This document shows positions 61,682 through 64,000 of a stretch of 64,000 nucleotides of DNA, in pieces. Position 1 is the stretch's first letter. Each line of letters begins with the position of its first letter. The notes below the pieces were generated by a model. The model did no database searches and had not been told where the DNA came from. It worked only from the letters and a program-made list of their open reading frames with translations. Source of the DNA: Hymenobacter psychrophilus (GTDB lineage Bacteria; Bacteroidota; Bacteroidia; Cytophagales; Hymenobacteraceae); assembly GCF_900107135.1 (NCBI RefSeq), contig NZ_FNOV01000008.1:124001-188000 (forward strand). The letters run 5' to 3'. Made by a program: the position numbers and the translations under genes.

Positions 61682-63493
61682 TTACACCGTCGTATCGGTT
61701 TGGGAGAAATAGTTGACCAAAATGCGGGCTTTGGCTTTGCCGACTTCAGCAACCAGCTCGGTTTCGGATAGCTCCCGGATTTTTTTGACCGACTTGAACT
61801 TGAGCAGGAGCTTGTCGGCCGTGACGGGACCGAGGCCTTTCACATCGGTAAGCTCGGTTTTGAGCGTGCCCGCGTCGCGCCGGTCGCGGTGGAAGGTGAT
61901 GCCGAAGCGGTGGGCCTCGTCGCGCATGCGCTGGAACAGGCGCAGGCTTTCGCTCTTCTTGTCGATGTAGAGCGGGAGCGGGTCGTTGGGCACGTAGATT
62001 TCTTCAAGGCGCTTGGCGATGCCAATAACGGCCATCTGGCCCCATAGGCCGAGGTCCTTGATGGCCTTGACGGCCATGCTGAGCTGGCCCTTACCGCCGT
62101 CGACAATCACGAGCTGGGGCAGAGAGGCACCTTCATCGGTGAGGCGGCGGTAGCGGCGGGTTACCACTTCGTACATCGAGTCGAAGTCGTTGGGGCCGAT
62201 GACGGTTTTGATGTGGTAGTGCCGGTAGTCCTTTTTGCTGGGCCGCGCGTTGCGGAAACACACCATGGCGGCCACCGGATTGTCGCCCTGGAAGTTGGAG
62301 TTGTCGAAGCATTCGATGTGCTTGGGCAGCTCGGTCAGGCGCAAATCCTTCTTGATGGTTTCCATGATGCGCACTTCATTGAGGTCCTTGCTCCGGTCGT
62401 TCATGCTCTCCTTTTCCTTGCGCAGGTAAAGCACGTTTTTAAGGCTCAGCTCCAGCAGCTTGCGCTTGTCGCCAATCTGGGGCTGGGCCACCGTTACGCC
62501 GGGCAGCGGCAGGGGCGGTAAGGCCACGTTGGTCAGGATTTCCTTGGATTCGCTCTCGAACTCCTCGCGCATCTGCATCACCAGCACGGCCAGTACCTCA
62601 TCGTCGGGCTCGTCGAGCTTCTTTTGCACCTCCACCGACTGCGTAAGTACAATGCTGCCGTTCATCACCTTGAGGTAGCTGATAAAAGCCGACTTCTCGT
62701 TGGAGGCAATGGCGAATACGTCGATGTTGGTCAGGTTGGCATTGACGATGGTGCTCTTGGTCTGGAACTCGTCGAGCTTGTCGAGCTTCACCTTGAACTG
62801 GTGGGCCAGCTCGTACTGCTGCTCCTGGGCCGCCTGAGCCATCCGCTCGCGGAAGTACTGCTTGGGCAGCCGCAGGTCGCCGTTGAGAATCTGCCGGATC
62901 TGCTGGATGTACTGGTTGTAGGTTTCCTCGTCCTGATTGCCCACGCAGGGGCCCTTGCAGTTGCCGAGGTGGTACTCCAGGCACACCTTGAACTTGCCGG
63001 CCTCGATGTTGGCCTCCGAGAGGTTGTAGGTGCAGGTGCGCAGCGGGTACAGCGCCCGCATCAGCTCCAGCAGCAGGTTCATGCCCGTTACGTTGGCGTA
63101 GGGGCCGTAGTAGTGGCCGTCGCCGGGGCGCTTGGTGCGGGTGGGGATGATGCGCGGGAAACGCTCGTTGGTCAGCAGCAGGTAGGGGTACGTCTTGCCA
63201 TCTTTCAGCAGGATGTTGTACCTGGGCTGGTGCTGCTTGATGAGGTTGTTTTCGAGCAGAAACGCATCCGACTCCGAGTCCACAATCGTGAACTCGATGC
63301 GCCGGATGTTCCTGACCAGCTGTTGGGTTTTCTTGTTGTGGTCCTGCTTGGTAAAGTAGCTGCTAACCCGCTTGCGCAGGTCAATAGCCTTGCCCACGTA
63401 GATAATTGTTTCTTCGTCGCCGAAGTACTTGTACACCCCCGGACGGTGCGGGAGCTGGCGGATTTGGTCTTGCAGCTCAGGAGAAGCGGCCAT
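61682..63493 (-). CDS. uvrC: Excinuclease ABC subunit C
   Basis: 603 residues. N-terminal GIY-YIG nuclease (GVYKYFGDEETIIYVGKAID), then a Cys-containing region (about 150-185), a UVR motif (about 205-240), the RNase H-like second nuclease domain (ECFDNSNFQGDNPVAAMV, then VIVDGGKGQLSMAVKAI) and C-terminal helix-hairpin-helix repeats (LTDVKGLGPVTADKLLLKF). Makes the two incisions of nucleotide excision repair. Standard length. Confidence 0.96.
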   Translation of the reverse strand: MAASPELQDQIRQLPHRPGVYKYFGDEETIIYVGKAIDLRKRVSSYFTKQDHNKKTQQLVRNIRRIEFTIVDSESDAFLLENNLIKQHQPRYNILLKDGKTYPYLLLTNERFPRIIPTRTKRPGDGHYYGPYANVTGMNLLLELMRALYPLRTCTYNLSEANIEAGKFKVCLEYHLGNCKGPCVGNQDEETYNQYIQQIRQILNGDLRLPKQYFRERMAQAAQEQQYELAHQFKVKLDKLDEFQTKSTIVNANLTNIDVFAIASNEKSAFISYLKVMNGSIVLTQSVEVQKKLDEPDDEVLAVLVMQMREEFESESKEILTNVALPPLPLPGVTVAQPQIGDKRKLLELSLKNVLYLRKEKESMNDRSKDLNEVRIMETIKKDLRLTELPKHIECFDNSNFQGDNPVAAMVCFRNARPSKKDYRHYHIKTVIGPNDFDSMYEVVTRRYRRLTDEGASLPQLVIVDGGKGQLSMAVKAIKDLGLWGQMAVIGIAKRLEEIYVPNDPLPLYIDKKSESLRLFQRMRDEAHRFGITFHRDRRDAGTLKTELTDVKGLGPVTADKLLLKFKSVKKIRELSETELVAEVGKAKARILVNYFSQTDTTV

Positions 63494-63725
63494 ATGCTAG
63501 TATATTTTCGCTGGTTTTTCAGCTGATTATGCTGGTCCCGGATGACAGTCCGGTATGCTTTCAATGCTACGCTTACTGTTTGTTAGAAGATACGGATGAC
63601 AGAGGAGTGGCCGATTTCTTTACGGAGCTAAAGCAAAGGCTCAACAAAAAATGTGGCTAGGATGTCCCGGCCACATTCTGTAAAAGTCAATTCAATCAGC
63701 GAGAAACCAGCGGAAATATGTGTTG

Positions 63726-64000
63726 TTAGATGTCCTCGCCCCGCAAGTCTTCCAGTTTTACCTGATTGAGTTTTTCGTCGCTTGGGATGGTGTCGCGTTG
63801 GCCGCCCGGGCCGCCGTAGTAGCGTGAGCAGTCGGTTTCGATGGTGAGCGAGGCTGGTTTGGGGAAGGCGCCAGTATTGATGTCGAGGCTCTTGTCGGCG
63901 TATACTTTCTTCATGAACAGACCGTACATGGGCAGGGCCATGCGCGAGCCCTGGCCGTAGTAGCCGTTGCGGAAGTGGATGCTGCGGTCTTCGCCACCCA
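63726..64000 (-). CDS. C-terminal end of a class A penicillin-binding protein (5' part outside window)
   Basis: About 90 residues of an open frame that enters from the right edge: GGEDRSIHFRNGYYGQGSRM then ALPMYGLFMKKVYADKSL and a short charged tail ending LEDLRGEDI. The SRMALPMYGLFMKKVY part matches the end of the transpeptidase domain of PBP1A-like glycosyltransferase/transpeptidases of Bacteroidota. The catalytic parts lie beyond the window, so the name rests on this tail alone. Confidence 0.7.
   Translation of the reverse strand, partial: GGEDRSIHFRNGYYGQGSRMALPMYGLFMKKVYADKSLDINTGAFPKPASLTIETDCSRYYGGPGGQRDTIPSDEKLNQVKLEDLRGEDI

Noticed and set aside
63494..63725. Small gene between uvrC and the penicillin-binding protein gene
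   Set aside because: A short + strand frame exists (ending KQRLNKKCG), but it begins inside uvrC in the opposite direction, lacks a credible start region and shows no recognisable feature.

Overview
The window looks like chromosomal DNA from a GC-rich member of the Bacteroidota, most likely a Hymenobacter-type bacterium (Cytophagales). The signs are the type IX secretion/gliding core genes gldK-gldL-gldM-gldN, a PorP/SprF protein, a secreted protein with a type IX sorting tail, TonB-dependent receptors with carboxypeptidase-regulatory and STN domains, DUF4249 and DUF4271 proteins, a YpdA-type bacillithiol reductase, TAnnTTTG-like promoter boxes and protein-level similarity to Hymenobacter-style sequences. 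No rRNA, tRNA or CRISPR array was seen. The taxonomic call is an inference from gene content, not from a search.

Layout. 1-8.5 kb: an SGNH-hydrolase lipoprotein, ypdA, DoxX and DinB proteins, then an AT-richer two-gene ATPase + TOPRIM-like module between polA and a second, diverged copy of the last 36 codons of polA. 8.5-13.7 kb: a delta-60-repeat secreted protein, a carboxymuconolactone-decarboxylase-like protein, an AraC regulator and a DUF2383 protein. 13.8-22.4 kb: a leftward operon of TonB receptor, two DUF4249 lipoproteins and an MG2/plug-like protein, preceded by a secreted protein of unknown function. 22.5-26.5 kb: a DEDD exonuclease, LemA and two TPM proteins, and a nucleotidyltransferase.

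26.5-38.5 kb is the most unusual region. Genes all on the + strand encode a vWA-like lipoprotein, a small membrane protein, a tubulin/FtsZ-like protein, a 1155-residue protein with an actin/Hsp70-type ATPase core (SrfB-like), a small lipoprotein, a single-span membrane protein, a MotA/ExbB-type (ZorA-like) channel subunit with a long cytoplasmic tail, and a MotB/OmpA-type (ZorB-like) stator partner. I infer one envelope-spanning machine combining two NTP-binding cytoskeletal folds with a proton-channel motor. A REP-associated transposase (RAYT) with its own palindromes sits between the tubulin-like and actin-like genes.

38.7-50.9 kb: a prolyl oligopeptidase, small lipoproteins, GNAT, DUF4286, DUF6526, a probable metal TonB receptor with a His-rich partner, HtpG, a MORN-like lipoprotein and YraN. 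51-61.6 kb: lipB, a conserved unknown, a WecA/MraY-type transferase, DUF4271, hemD, and the type IX secretion cluster. 61.7-64 kb: uvrC and the 3' end of a class A penicillin-binding protein gene.

Intergenic DNA is rich in long, often perfect inverted repeats. Some are bidirectional terminators between convergent genes. Others belong to dispersed families: a CCCAGGG palindrome family tied to the RAYT, a CTGAGCGAAGCGAAG family and a CCCCTCC family.
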